Numbered from the stretch's first letter, positions 39,701-52,800 are shown. The stretch: 64,000 nt of DNA from Sanderia malayensis (GCA_013076295.1 RQOL01000616.1:5546392-5610391); one strand, 5' to 3'. The notes: generated by a model from the sequence alone, not told the origin. Made by a program: numbers and translations.

Positions 39701-42449
39701 ACAATTTATTTCCAGTTTGTTCCAGTTCTGATGGAGGACCCTGGTTGGTCATATTCCTATTGAACGCACTCATCTTATAGATAATTTCATGAAAAACAAA
39801 GAAGAAAACTTTGTTTCAGCTGTGGGTTGCTGGACCGAGAATGTACATGACAAATGGGTTGCTGGAAGGAAAATTTTTCCGCCTTTACAGACGATTTTAG
39901 GGTTGCCACTGCAGAAATTTCGAAGAATAAAAAGAAATATTTTCACTTTAAGTTGCTTATACGGAGGCCAAGATCATTAAACAACCAGCCCAGCTTGCTT
40001 AGGGGGCGCTTATTCAGGCAGGGGCGCTTATTGCAAAAGATTGCCTTTATCCTGGGGCACTTACTCGGCAGGGGCAGTTACTTGGCAGGGGCTGCTAATT
40101 CCGTCATTTACGGTACTCCGTCATATACCTAAAACATTCAATTTCCCAAACTGTAAGCCCAAGATTTGAGCAAGTTTATTCACTTGGATTATCTCTGAAA
40201 ATATGAATCTCACAATACACTCAATTATAGGTATGGATAATTTCCTGTGGGCCTTTAACAAAAGGTTTTTACACAACATTACCCCTACCATACAGAACAT
40301 TACCTTGGGCTTTCACAGACAAGGGCAATCTCCCTTTCATTACAAAAAATTAATTAATAATTAGAAATTAGATTAAAAAATAAGATAACAATATTTATGA
40401 ATGTGGCATAGTAGAAATTATTGTTATGCTCTAAAAACAAATTTCATTGATTTCTAGAAAAATCTCTGATTTATTAAGCACTGCACCCTGTATTCTATAA
40501 ATGTAGAGTGCAATTCTACACATAGCAACTATGAAATCCGGGCCAGGCCCTGGCCTCAGTGGTTAGTACAGCAGGCATGGTCTATCAATGAAAGAGTAAA
40601 AAAAGTGACAAACCTTTAAAATACCAACAGGAACATCCGGTGAAACATTTTGCACTGGCGGTTTCTCGTTGGGTATCGACATAGATGATGATTGGCTGAG
40701 TAATTCCCGTACATTATTGGTCTGACGCTTTTCAATTTGCATTATATGTTCCTTTTGTAGTTGCTGTTTGAAGTTGGTCCTCATCAGGTAGCTACTTGAA
40801 GATGACGGAGCAGATGCAGATAGAAGCATGTCAGGATCGGGTTTTATCTTCATTGGTGCATCCATAGTTTGCAACACTGTCTCCGATCTGGAAATATCAA
40901 ATGAAAAATACTTGCCATCAAGACCAAACTTAAGGTATACCAGCAGCTTTAAGCATTTTGTTACATACATTTTTGTTGATTAAAATCAAGAAACAGTACT
41001 AAAATTACTGTAAAAACTCTGGTGCTTATCAAAAAAGGTGCTTATCAAAGACATGGCTTAATAAAAAAGAGAGGCTTAGTAAATCTTTTACAGTACGCAA
41101 CAATTAATGTTCATAACTGTTGCCAAGCAATAAGAATAAAAGCATCTTTCTTATTTTTCAATTTAATCTTAGACAACAACAAAGAAACTAGTAGTTGTGT
41201 CATCCTTATTGTTCTTTCAGGGACAAAACAGATAGTTAGAGAGAACAATGGGCACTAACCTCTGTTAACATAACAATAGCCCATTGTTATTTGGACAAAA
41301 AAGGAATAGAATCAACAACTTTGGTTTCTAAGAATTAGCATCTTATTTGTTGTTATATAAATTATCTCTTTGTGATCAAAAGTAGCATTCTATAAAAGGA
41401 TTCAGACAGTCTGCTTGACCCAAGCTGATGAGCTGAGCTGTTGGGTCAAGGGGCAGTGGGGGGTCTAACAACAATAAAATGTCAAAAACCCTACGTTTTT
41501 ATAAGAACCCACTTTAAAGGAAAATTACTAGTAGAATTTGTGCTAAATTACAATAGATTCCTTTGCTCTATTGTTTTCCTTAACAATAGAAAACAATAGA
41601 GAATTTAAGAAACTTTCACTAGTAGGGTTTGAGCTAGGTTTCTTACAAAATAAGAAACGTGTATGAAAACATAATCCCCAAATAGGGGCATTTCTTTTTT
41701 GTTACCGAATCTAAAACCACAATAATTCAAAATAAATTCTACAATACCATTGAAAACTAATGGAAACCGTGTGCAATACAATCGATCGTTGTTTTGTTCT
41801 GGTTGACAAGCACAAAGGGGATAAATATCTTCCTTAAATGGATAATATCAATTTAAAGAGAGCAAATAACATATAATTTTGGGAATTTCGCGAAAGTCTT
41901 CAGGACTAATAATAGCCCTGTTTTCAAATCAATAGCCATGATTTGATTTATCAGAATTTAGGTGAATTTTGTGTAAAAATTCAAAGCAGTATTAGAGAAG
42001 GAGACTTTTCGAAACCATTATGCTAACATGTGACGTGAAATATAAGCATGCATCGATAAGTCAAGATATCAATTTTACTGCACGTGAAACAAATAAAAAT
42101 ACCGTTGATTTAACAAATTAAACTGGAGCTATAATCTAAAAAAGGCACGTTGCATGTAACGGAAATAATTATCCTTAAAAACGCGAGTTCATTAGGGCTA
42201 TTTCCCGTGGGCTGTGAATTGGCGAAGGGGCCTAAGTGCTTTTAGTTCTCTAAGTTAATTCTCAGAAAATTGTTCCTCGCGCTAAGATGCAATCTAAAGG
42301 TCTCCTATCTCGCATAAATATATGAATTTATTAACTCACCCGATATTTACTTTCTGGAGCGGCTGGGATTTCAAGGTGTAACACTTATTTAACTCAATTT
42401 CGAGATCTTCCCAAAGATCAAATCCGAGATCGACGCCCGACTCGTGCAT
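33765..42449 (-). CDS. mitf: MITF/TFE family bHLH-leucine-zipper transcription factor
   Basis: Eleven coding exons in transcript order: 42449-42340, 40887-40614, 36798-36583, 36395-36367, 36236-36179, 36041-35973, 35785-35734, 35300-35232, 34895-34823, 34514-34367, 34025-33765. Phases close throughout, giving 452 residues. The first exon ends in YTLKSQPL, like the MITF-A N-terminus that binds Rag GTPases. Exon 2 carries the [15 protein letters not shown] helix, and exon 3 the [20 protein letters not shown] segment typical of MIT/TFE. An acidic activation stretch follows. The basic region and helix-loop-helix (about 282-345) include [20 protein letters not shown] and [14 protein letters not shown] leucine zipper follows (about 335-370). 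MIT/TFE factors bind E-boxes (CACGTG) and control lysosomal and autophagy genes. One intron of 3.8 kb (36799-40613) holds a MITE and a candidate alternative first exon. Confidence 0.95.
34620..34709. repeat. Short tandem repeat in MITF intron
   Basis: Three units of about 28-33 bp with the core atgcaacccctcaagacgat. The first and third are almost identical and the middle one is diverged. It lies in the intron between exons 9 and 10. Confidence 0.7.
34960..35081. repeat. MITE, 'TTACGGTA / cgaataagccccc' family, copy 2
   Basis: A 122-bp hairpin in an MITF intron. It starts taccgtagctaagtcctcga and ends in the inverted tcgaggatttacggta, and the arms continue with ttaagccccc. It is a compact, nearly complete copy. 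Confidence 0.8.
35413..35637. repeat. 58-bp duplication followed by paired 14-bp palindromes
   Basis: A 58-bp sequence (35413-35470) with the core gcgttaagcagtaatgatct recurs at 35526-35583 with two base differences. Immediately after, the perfect palindrome agtatcatgatact occurs twice (35595-35608 and 35619-35632). This lies in the MITF intron between exons 7 and 8. Confidence 0.75.
37672..37725. repeat. Fragment of 'gaggttccactgta' repeat
   Basis: Contains tagagaggtaactgttgcat and ends gggaggttccactgtata, the same terminal wording as at 54860-54940. Only one end is seen. Confidence 0.35.
38117..38182 (-). CDS. Candidate alternative first exon of the MITF/TFE gene
   Basis: An ATG at 38182 opens 22 codons ([20 protein letters not shown], then RK) ending exactly at a GTAATAAA donor in phase 0. 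The next MITF exon (36798) also begins in phase 0, so splicing would give an isoform that lacks the Rag-binding exon and the first glutamine-rich exon. Vertebrate MITF uses several alternative promoters and first exons in this way. The peptide is basic and matches no known MITF exon. The frame is open upstream to 38320, so the true 5' end is uncertain. The inference rests on phase and position only. Confidence 0.4.
39572..40115. repeat. MITE, 'TTACGGTA' family, longest copy
   Basis: A 544-bp element with perfect 14-bp terminal inverted repeats taccgtaaatgacg. The arms carry the related words ttagcgcccc and ggggcgcttatt. It lies in the long MITF intron. If the terminal TA is the duplicated target, it would be a Tc1/mariner-type derivative. 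Confidence 0.8.
41004..41095. repeat. Small inverted repeat (ttactgtaaaa ... ttttacagta)
   Basis: A 92-bp hairpin in the first MITF intron with the ends ttactgtaaaaactc and atcttttacagtac and an internal direct repeat ggtgcttatcaaa. Possibly a very short MITE. Confidence 0.45.
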
Positions 42450-43862
42450 TTGGACGCTTCCAAAACGGTGTTATATAGCGCTAGAAATCCTCAAATAACA
42501 ATCGCAGCTTCTGTTCCTCAAACTCTTTCCAGAATAAATTCCCTCGAATAAGTGAATTCACATGCCAGTAAAGGCAAAATAACAAAAATGAAATTAAAGT
42601 TTTGCGTAAAGCTCTAGGTAGGTGACAAAAAAAAGAAACAACTTCTGTCTTTCTTCGCTCCTCTCAAAGCTGAAGCTGATGACAGAAAATTTTATGTCTC
42701 AAAAGTACACAATGCATGACGGGATTACGTCACTTGTTATTCAACTTATTGACAATGGCACCTGATGTAACTCACACGCAAAACATGTGTGCCATCGTGC
42801 CATCCTTCTTGGTGTAATGTTCGCCTTATAATGAAAAACATTAATAATACCAATCCCCGTAGTGTACTGATACAGTTTGCTATTTAGAGAAAACGTTTTA
42901 AAGTTAAATTTATAGCTTGCAAGCAGCTCTCTTCCAAGAATTTTACCCACGCATTAAGGTAATGAAGGTTTTTCTTTGTTGAGTGAGAGAGCCTTCAAAA
43001 TTGGAGTCATTCTTTTACAGATATAGAGACATATCACAAGGGGGCTGAAATTTAGCGCGGGATGTTGCCCAAAGCGCAGTAAACAAGTCCAATGTTGTCT
43101 AAAAATAGTAAACATTGTCTATGCCTTTTCAAAACAAATTGGCAAGCATATTGAAATACTTTACAAAGTCCTTAGAAAATCTTTTTAGCAGAGAAACAAG
43201 GGTCGTCTCGAATGCAAGACCTTTAACACGTCACTACCATTTACACAGGATGTGGACACGATCGTGAAAAAGACCTATTCATATTGGTAACTTTTCATTG
43301 GCCCTGGATAGAACGGATTACAGCGACAATGAAATTATTATTGGTTCGAGCAAAGATATTATAGGAACAAAAGTCCTTAGACACTTAAAGGATTTTGCAT
43401 GTTTTACACGCATACTTCATCCCCCTCCCCAAAAACAATGTTGTCTCTAGAGGCCGTCGCTGTTGTATTCTATATCACCGAAGTTCCTTCGGCCCAGTGA
43501 AGAGAAAAGGCTTGTACTTAAGACAACATTGTTTGGGGGGAACAGGGGTCGTATTGTGATCCAAAAACATGGCATTTTTGTCTTAACTTTTCAGGTGTCC
43601 CAGGAACTTTCGTTCCCTATTGTAGAATGGTTCGAGACCAAATAAAATAAATGTCAAAAATTGACTGTAGCAACTTGAATGTATTGATACTCTGAGAGCC
43701 AGCAAGTCTGAGAATCCTTATTCATAACAAGAAATATATAAATCTTTATATTAATGTAAAAAAATTGTAAATATTATAAACAACTAAAATGCATGAATAA
43801 TTCGAAATCGCAGCCAATGATTATAAAACTCAAGAATGCTCCCAAAGATTTAGGTTTACAGG
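42450..43862. other. MITF promoter region and ARHGAP 3' flank
   Basis: About 1.4 kb between the MITF start codon and the upstream ARHGAP gene's stop codon, both on the minus strand. It must hold the MITF promoter and 5' UTR and the ARHGAP 3' UTR. I see no clear TATA box and no coding exon. Confidence 0.5.
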
Positions 43863-46800
43863 TTATTCATCTTTCAAATGTATGCCTATATCCTCACCGC
43901 CAAACTTTTGACAATATTCTTCGATTCCAACACGATAGAGTTCAAGTCTTAGTTCTGCAGCAGTCCTACAAAGACAAACGATAAAAGGAATACAACCCAA
44001 ACATGAAAAACACTACCATTGGCCTTGTTCCAGCCTGAAACGTTTGCGCATACAAACTAGATGCGGGTCTTACCAAAAATATCCTTCTTCTGCTAGATCA
44101 ATTTATCAACGATACTCACAATTTGATAACATACTAATACAACCATTGTTATAGAGGATATATTTATTTTGAAGTAGAATAAATTATTTAAATATAGAAA
44201 TATAGAAACTAAATAGAGTCAAATCTGGATAGTTCGAGCTCGTGTAATTCGAACTCTATCTAATTCGAACGAAATTCTCCATCCTTTCAAGGATCACCAA
44301 AGAACCAACCCTTATAAAATAAACCTTTATAATTCGAACGTTTTGTAATTCGAACATTTTCACGCTTCCCCAGGGTGTTCGAATTAGACAGAGTTGACTG
44401 AGGTACAACATTACAAGACTATTTGAGTCCTGAAAAATAAACTTTCAAAAGTAATTACAGTGTAGAAATATAGCAATCGCGTGCTCTTTCCTATTTCGAA
44501 ATTCTGGGATTGAAAAGGAAGACAAAGGGTGAGTCAAACAAAGAATATTACCTTGCTTTGTGTTCTTCATGAAGACGTATCTTTAACATCTCAACGACTT
44601 TCTTTTGTGCATCGAGTTTCTTCTCAAGTTCGCCAACTTGCACCTCAAACTGTGATCTCTGCAGTTCAAGTTCTGATGCAAGCTCGTCGACTTGCGCTTC
44701 CAAATCTGCATTAGGGGATAGATATAATTTGGTTAATTGTTATCTTAAAAACACGGATAGCCCCCGACGAATAGGCTTTAGCGAAAATTTTACAGTTGCG
44801 TACTTGCAAACTGTAACGAAAAAGGATAATTTGCGTTCTGAAAATCATTAAATACATAATGGACTTATCATATCAATAATGGAATAATTAATACCTTGTT
44901 CTTCGATTGATGCTTCAATTTTTCCATTAGGCAAACTTTCTGGCGGATCTAAAATCAGATTCATCCACATTAACATCAATCAGAAACAAAATGAAAGGCC
45001 AACTGAGACAAAGCATTGAAGTAAATATATTATTTGAACATTTCTTACTTAGAATTGCGTCCGCAGAGGCGCTTCTTGGAAACCTTGGAAAAGTAGCTGA
45101 TTTTCTGTGACCATGTTGGCTGCTGCCACCAAAATCAATCAAGCTTGGTCCACCTATGGGACTGGAATGAAATGGAAATCATAGTTTAAAAGTTCAATTT
45201 TTCACTACAACTCTTCAAATAAAACATAAACGTATTCACACAAATTAGAGGTAGAATTTTATAGCAGCATCACTTGCAACGGTGACATGAGTAAAAACAT
45301 CCAATATACAGTGAAAATCCGCATGTAAGAGCCTGCAAATTGTGCATCCAACCCATTGTTAAAAGACAGTAGGCTATTGTTCCTTCTATTGTTTTAATAC
45401 CAGCCTGGGGGCTCTTAATCCACTGTTCCTTTCATGCGGGTTTCTAATGTAGTCTTAAGGCTCTGAAGTGACATAAAATACCTGGGCAATGCAGCATGTT
45501 TCGATGGTGTCCCATTTGGTGATTTGGGCGTGAAGAACCTCTCATCTTCGGTCACAGGAAACAAAATGGAATGGTGCTTAATGAAGTATTCCATCATTTG
45601 TGCTATCATATTCGAGCTTTCCATCAGCATCTGCGGGTTTTCAGACTAAATTGAAAGAAGACACATTGCATCAGACAGCAACAACAATAACAATAACAAT
45701 TATATTGGTAGATCCAAAGTGACACATAACCGAATGACAAATAACATAAACCAAGTACAGTAAAGTAAGTCATAATGTGACCTATAATAGAAAGATATTG
45801 GACCACAGACAAATTGGATATACACATATATCTAAGTATAGGTAGGAATGGAAAGCAAAGGGTCGCGGGTTCGAGTCCCACACAAGTCATAGCCCGGTCG
45901 GCATGTTGTGATGGCCGCTCATTGGTGGTGGCAGTGCAGCTTCAGACAACAATAGCCTTCAAAGAATTTCGGCTACATCATTCTACATCATCTAGTATGA
46001 CTCACTTCTTAACAAACGCTCTGAGCTGATTTCTAAATGCCGGCACGAAAATAAATTCTACCTGAAGAACAATAGAACGCCAAATATCTAATTGACTTCC
46101 ATGTAAAAATAGCCCCCCTTTGTTTATTCTTATCACACCCTTGTAAATAAATTCCGTCGTGGATCAGGATGTAAATCATTATAGTCTGTCTGATGATTGC
46201 GAGAGCATGAAACTCTGAGTTACAGAAAACTAGTCTCCTTTCTTGCTTCTGCTCTATTACCGCTCTGTACTTCTGTACATTGAGCACTTTGGTGCACGAT
46301 TAGACCGCTATAGAGAAATATATACGCTCCTATTTTAGTCGAGCACTCTTGTCGATAACTGCAACGCTCAAGATGGAACAGATTAAGTTTAACTATTCAA
46401 TGAAGAACATCCCGATACCGCCAAGAAACACCTTCTTAAAGAAACTGATCGAGAAAACAGAAAGTGTAATTAAGTGTCGTATATTTTTCTTCCGACAACG
46501 AGTGGGTTCGTTATTTGTGATCCCCACGAACGATTTCTAAACATATGGAACAGCAACAGAAAAACCAACTACCTATTTTTCCATTCTTCATCAACAAATT
46601 CAACTAAAAAAGGTGTTTCACAATCAACGTATCTGGTTAGAGTATTTAATATTGGATTAGTGTCAATCAATTTGTCAGTCCTGTTTGCAGTGTTCGCAAC
46701 ACTCCCCCCAAATCAAGATCCTAAGGGTCTTGATTTAAAATGTCAGTTACTAACTTGCGTCTATTCTCGCCGGACGTTGCGGCAGCTCTTCTCGGTTGTA

Positions 46801-49800
46801 TTCTCAGTTGGCTTACATCGTTCTTTTCCTTGTTTATTGGAGCATCAATTTCGAGTGGACAGATTCCTTGCAGTGGACGCTCGATTTCATACAACTTTCC
46901 TTGCGAAGCAATCTGCACCTTGACTGCCCTGGTTACACCGTCCTTGCTCTTTAGTTGCTTCACAATCTTCCCCATTTGCCAATATCTTCTTCGAACTGAA
47001 TCGTCAACGATCAGTACGAGTTGTCCCAATCTCGGTGGATCAACAATAGTGGTAATTATCTTGTGGTATTCTCTAAGATTGAGAATATATTCTTTCATCC
47101 ACCGTGTCCATATATGATTCTTCTTCGACTCCAAGTACTTCATTCTCTTGGTGAATACAACATCTTCTTCTGAATCTTCATCATGGTCCCCAATGATAGG
47201 TAGTGCGTGTCCGAAAATTAAATGGTTAGGTGTGATAACCTCCAGATCCAGTTCTTCTGTTTGATACGTTAGAGGGCGGTTGTTCAACAGTCCTTCCACC
47301 TTGATCAACATTGTTTCAAGCTCTCTAAACCTTAACACGGATCGTCCGATTGCCTTAAACAAGGTTTTCTTTGTCACACCAATCAGTCGTTCGTAGAATC
47401 CTCCTTGCCACTTGTTCCACTTATCCTTTACATTCTCATTAACAGGATTATCCCAGTCCTTCTTATCTCTGCAAGCTTCTTGGAAGGCGATCTTTCCAGC
47501 CACTACGGCTGGCCCAATGAGACCTAATGGATCATAAATCTTGGCCAATTCACTTAACATCTCTCGCTTTGTCAACGCTTCTTCTTGATTGCTGCTAAGA
47601 GAGACATTGATTGAAAGCAAGTCGTTTGCTGAGTTCCAGTTGATTCCTAAAATCTTTGCCTGTCCATTGTTTGTTCCAAGGGCTTGTTTTGCATACGTCT
47701 CTTCTTCATTCTGACTTGTTTCGAATTGCAGATCCTTCATAACTTCTTTGCTATTTGACTTCCACTTATGTAATGCAAATCCTCCCTCTTGCATTCTTTC
47801 TTCAAGCTTCTGTTGTAGCACCATTGCTTCCTTAGCGTTATTTGCTCCTCCTACATAATCATCTACATAAAAACATTTGCTAGCTTCCTCTACAAATGCA
47901 GGGTCTCTTTCTTCATACTGCTCGAGATGCTTCTGAATGGTGCCATTCAGAAGAAATGGGCTTGGTCCGGATCCAAAGATAACTCGAGTGAAGCGTAACT
48001 CCTTGATGCTTAGTGGTTCTTTAACCGGGTCATCTGTCCAAAGAAAACGCAGACTGTCTCGATCTCTTGTACACACTTCAACTTGATGGAACGCCTTCTG
48101 TATATCTCCAACCAACGCCACTGGTTTTGTTCTGAATCTTGTCAACACGTTAAAGAGCAATGGTGTGAGCGCCGGTCCCACGTGCAGACACTCATTCAAC
48201 GACTTATCAGTCCTTCTTCCTTTTGCTGACGCATCGTACACTAAACGTAACTTTGTACTTTCTGCGTTCTGTTTGAAAACACCATGATGCGGAATGTAGT
48301 GAACCTTACTAGTGAACTCGTCCTTCGGAACAGGTTCCACTATCCCACTTTTCAGTTGTTCCTTTATGACGTTGTCATATGCTTGTAGCTGCTCAGGGTT
48401 TTTCCTTAAACGCCTAATCAGTCCTCTCAACCGATCTTCACTCATCTCCTTGTTACTAGGCAAACAGTAACTTCCTTGTTTCCATGGCAACTCCACACAG
48501 TACCTCTGCCCATTGAAGGTTATTGTATCCTTGAACATATCGTGTACTTCATCTCCTTCACGTATTCCTACTGTGTCTAGGTCCCACAGCCTTTCTAGAC
48601 TTTCTGATATTGAAGATTGTTCCTTTGTAAGTAGTACTCGGCTTTCCTGATTTTGTGATGTTCCTTCATCAGCCACTGGACCTAATAACGTCCATCCCAT
48701 TTTCGTTTCTTCTGCAACAGGTTCTCCTTTAGCTCCCCAAATCATCGTTCCAGTTCTTATCTTGCACAAATCTTCCAATCCTACGATGATGTGTACGTCC
48801 AGCTCATCCTTGTCTGATATATCCGAAAACTCTAATCCCTTGAGATGGTGGTATCTCTCTTGTATTATCTTTGGCTTCACGTTCCTCACGGATGTCAACT
48901 TGCTTAGTGTTGATACTTCTGCTGTGCATTGTAGCTCACCTTTGCCATTCTTCATTTCCAGTAAAAATACCGCACAGTTGTGTGTCTTTTCTCCATGAAC
49001 TGTGTCCAGAATTTTCCTCTCATAACGGATAGGTTTTCCCTTTAATTTGTTGGCAAATTCCTGGGTCATATAGCTCCTATCACAGCCGGTATCTAAGAGC
49101 ATCCGGCATCGAACTTCATTCTTCCCAGGTAGATTGACTATTGCTTGTACAGTTTGATACGCAATTGAGCTTTTTCCTGTGACGTGCAAATTCGCTGCAT
49201 GTTCTTCCTTGCAGATCGAAGCGTGGTGACCTTGTTTTTTGCACTTACTGCATTCCTTTCGTAGGTAGCAATCTCTGGCCCTGTGTCCCTTTTTTAAGCA
49301 CTGGAAACATCTTTTATACCTTTTAACCAGCTGTCTTCTTTCTTCTATGTCGGTCACCTTATCACAATCCTCTGCAGGATGTTCTGCCAAACAGAAGGGA
49401 CAAAGCTTGTTGGCTATCGAGAACACTTTTCCTGTCTTATGGTCTTTAGAGATTTCTCTGGTGTTACTGTTTGTCTCGTGCAGTCCTCTTATAACCAACT
49501 CATTCCACAATCCTTCCAGAAATTCTCCTAGCTGCCAGTCGTAATTCACGTCTCTTAGTCGTTTTACAGACACAACAATATCTCTTGGGATCTTTTTCAT
49601 CAGATCCGGCATGATAACCATTGAATAGGTTTCACTCTTTACTCCCATGACTGTAAGAGCCTTGTAATGGCAGTCAACTTCATCATGTAAACGCCTCAAC
49701 CTTGTTAATTCCTTTGAATTGTAGACTGGCTCAACCTCCTTTAAGGCCGCTAAGTGGCTGTTTCTCAAAAGAGCTGGCTGTCCGTATCGTTGCTTTAGAG

Positions 49801-52800
49801 CTTCAACTGCTGGCTGATAATTATCTTCGGTTATCAACAAGTGGCTTATTGCATTTGCCGCTGCACCCTTTAACAAGCCTTTCAAATATTGCATTTTGCT
49901 TACTTTTGCCAAAGATGTATTTAGATGAATGTTTCGTTCAAAAACATCCCAGAATTGGATCCATTCCTTCGGGTCCCCGTTAAAGCTCTTCATTTCAATT
50001 TTCGGCAATCTTATTGAGCTTGCTGAGTTTGCTCTTGGCTGCCCAACCATCTCTGCATAAGCACTTCTTGTGTTAGTTGGCCATTCCCATCCTGTTCTCG
50101 GGTTTCCTTGATCCTCGTTCCCCATTCTCATTCCGAATATATCTGGTCTGGAGAATGTTTGCCCCGTGTTAGCAGTAGCGCTAATCTCTGGTCTGTGTAT
50201 TTGACCTGTCGGCTCTGGCATTCCTTGCATACCAAAGAGATCATAGCTCGAGGGCTTGTCAGCAGTTCCAGTGACTTGTATCGTTGCCTGATTTGATATG
50301 CTCGGCGCAGTCACGGTCCTGTCATCACCAATATGAAACAGGGGTGGTGGGCTCAACGATTCCTTTCTCCCCCCTTGCCTATGCTCTTGTTGACGCGTCG
50401 TTCCGCTTAGACTCGCTTTCTTGTTTGAAGCTTCGTGCTCTTTTGCTCTTTGCATGAGCGTTTTAACTTTTGCGTGATATGCCCTACACGTTTTCAACTC
50501 ATTTATTAATTCCCGTTTTAATCTAAGTTTTTTCATCATACCTTGGATTTTCTTGTCCAAAACCTCTATTTCCTTTATTGTAGGCTCCAAGGTGTATCGT
50601 AATTCTGCCAATCTCTGTGAATCAGTCTCTTTTTGGGCTGTCAAGGACTTTAGTTCTTCAATAGCGTCTTCATTGACTTCTTTATTAATCTCCCGATATT
50701 CCTTCAAATCTTCTAACGTATCTTGATCCCCACGTGGATCCCGTGCAGTGCTATTTTCACTACTTCCTGATGATTCATCTCCGCTCATCGCACGTTCTAC
50801 TTGCTGCTCCGCCATTGTTCGTTAAACTTGACCTCAAATGGGTCCCGTCGGAGGTGCCAGTTGTCGTATATTTTTCTTCCGACAACGAGTGGGTTCGTTA
50901 TTTGTGATCCCCACGAACGATTTCTAAACATATGGAACAGCAACAGAAAAACCAACTACCTATTTTTCCATTCTTCATCAACAAATTCAACTAAAAAAGG
51001 TGTTTCACAATCAACGTATCTGGTTAGAGTATTTAATATTGGATTAGTGTCAATCAATTTGTCAGTCCTGTTTGCAGTGTTCGCAACATTAAGCGAATGA
51101 GATGGAAAGCCTTTTTCTACGAAAAATCTAGCAAAGAAGACCCGCCCAACGACGATCGCAACAACACCTTCGGATTCAAGTCAAGAAAATGCCCACCCCA
51201 AAATGAAGATTTAACCCCTTTCGAAAACGACTTATTAAACATGGTAAAGCACATCCAGTTCAGGAACATACATGACAACTTCCAAGACCAACTACGCAAA
51301 GACATACAGAAAATCAACCGCTCTACAAAAGCCTTCATCCCTGCCGACAAAACTACCAACTTCTACGAACTTGATAAGAACCAACACGACAAACTATTGA
51401 TGAACAGTATAACAACCACGTATAAGAAAGCCAACGACAACAGCATCCACAACATCAACAACGAAGCCCTGAACATCGCTACAGAACTCAACCTCCAAGA
51501 CAGAACTGAACGTATGGCCGAACGGAACGCATTCATAACATTGAAAGACCACAAAGACAACTTTGACAACAACCCCACATGCAGACTGATCAATCCAGCA
51601 AAAAGCGAGATAGGCCGCATAAGCAAGCAGATATTAGAGAAAATCAACACCACAATAAGGACCGCAACTGCCCTCAACCAATGGAAAAACACACTGTCAG
51701 TAATCAACTGGTTCAAAAAGGTAGAAAACAAACAGCAACACACATTCATCATATTCGACATTGAAAGCTTCTACCCCTCCATATCAAAAAAGTTACTATC
51801 AGACGCCATCTCCTTCGCCAAGACATACTGCAACATCACGGAACAGGAAATCAACATAATCATGCACGCCCGTAAATCACTACTGTTTAACAAGGGAACT
51901 ACTTGGGTTAAGAAAGACAGCAACATGTTTGACGTTACCATGGGAAGTTTTGATGGAGCAGAAATCTGCGAACTAGTCGGCCTTTTCATCCTAAATCAAC
52001 TTTGCACAAAATACGGTAGAGATAATATAGGGCTGTACAGAGACGACGGACTTGCCATCTTCAAGAACATCACGGGACCACAAGCAGACAGAATACGAAA
52101 GGACATCACAAAGCACTTTAAGCAACACGGCCTCAACATCACCATACAAACCAACTTGAAAATAGTCAATTACCTGGACGTAACTCTCAACCTTATAAAT
52201 GATTCGTACTACCCCTACAGAAAGCCTAACAACAAGCCACTCTACATCAACACCAAGTCTAACCATCCGCCCAACATCATCAAACAACTCCCTGCCGCCA
52301 TCAACCGTAGAATATCTGACATATCCTGTAACGAAACAGAATTCAACAAAGCCAAACCGATATACGAAGACGCCCTTCAATCCAGCGGATACGACGAACC
52401 CTTATCCTTCACAAACAACGGATCACCCTCACGAGTAAAACGAAACCGACAACGTAACATCATATGGTTTAACCCACCCTACAGTAAGAACGTACAGACC
52501 AACATCGGCAAAACCTTCCTCAAACTCATCAACAAGCACTTCCACAAGAACCATAAATTCCACAAAATCTTTAACAAAAATAACGTAAAAGTAAGTTACA
52601 GCTGTACAGACAACATGGAATCCATCATAAGCAAACACAATAAGAAAGTCACCAACACCGCCAACACTGCCAACAACTCAACCGACAAGACATGCAACTG
52701 CTATAAGAAAGACCAATGCCCACTCAACAACAACTGCCTCACCTCCAGCATCATCTACAACGCAAAAGTCACAACCAACGAAGACACTACAGAAAAAAAC

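Larger units (their letters stand above)
46475..51088 (-). mobile_element. BEL/Pao LTR retrotransposon, complete ends, internal deletion
   Basis: A 4.6-kb element flanked by the 5-bp direct repeat ttaag (46470-46474 and 51089-51093) and by two 227-bp LTRs with TG...CA ends on the minus strand. It is inserted in the coding frame of the Penelope-like element and is antisense to it. A primer-binding site follows the 5' LTR and a G-rich polypurine tract precedes the 3' LTR. One long reading frame carries Gag, protease and reverse transcriptase plus an integrase tail. RNase H and the integrase catalytic core are missing, so it is non-autonomous. The paired LTRs look essentially identical, so insertion was recent. 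Confidence 0.93.

Noticed and set aside
45850..45890. ggttcgagtcccac, a tRNA B-box-like word, with a frame reading MTCVGLEPATL
   Set aside because: No matching A-box or cloverleaf stems nearby. At most it is the remnant of a tRNA-derived SINE, too weak to annotate.
46721..47117. Plus-strand open frame overlapping the BEL element
   Set aside because: Antisense shadow of the integrase-tail part of the BEL polyprotein.
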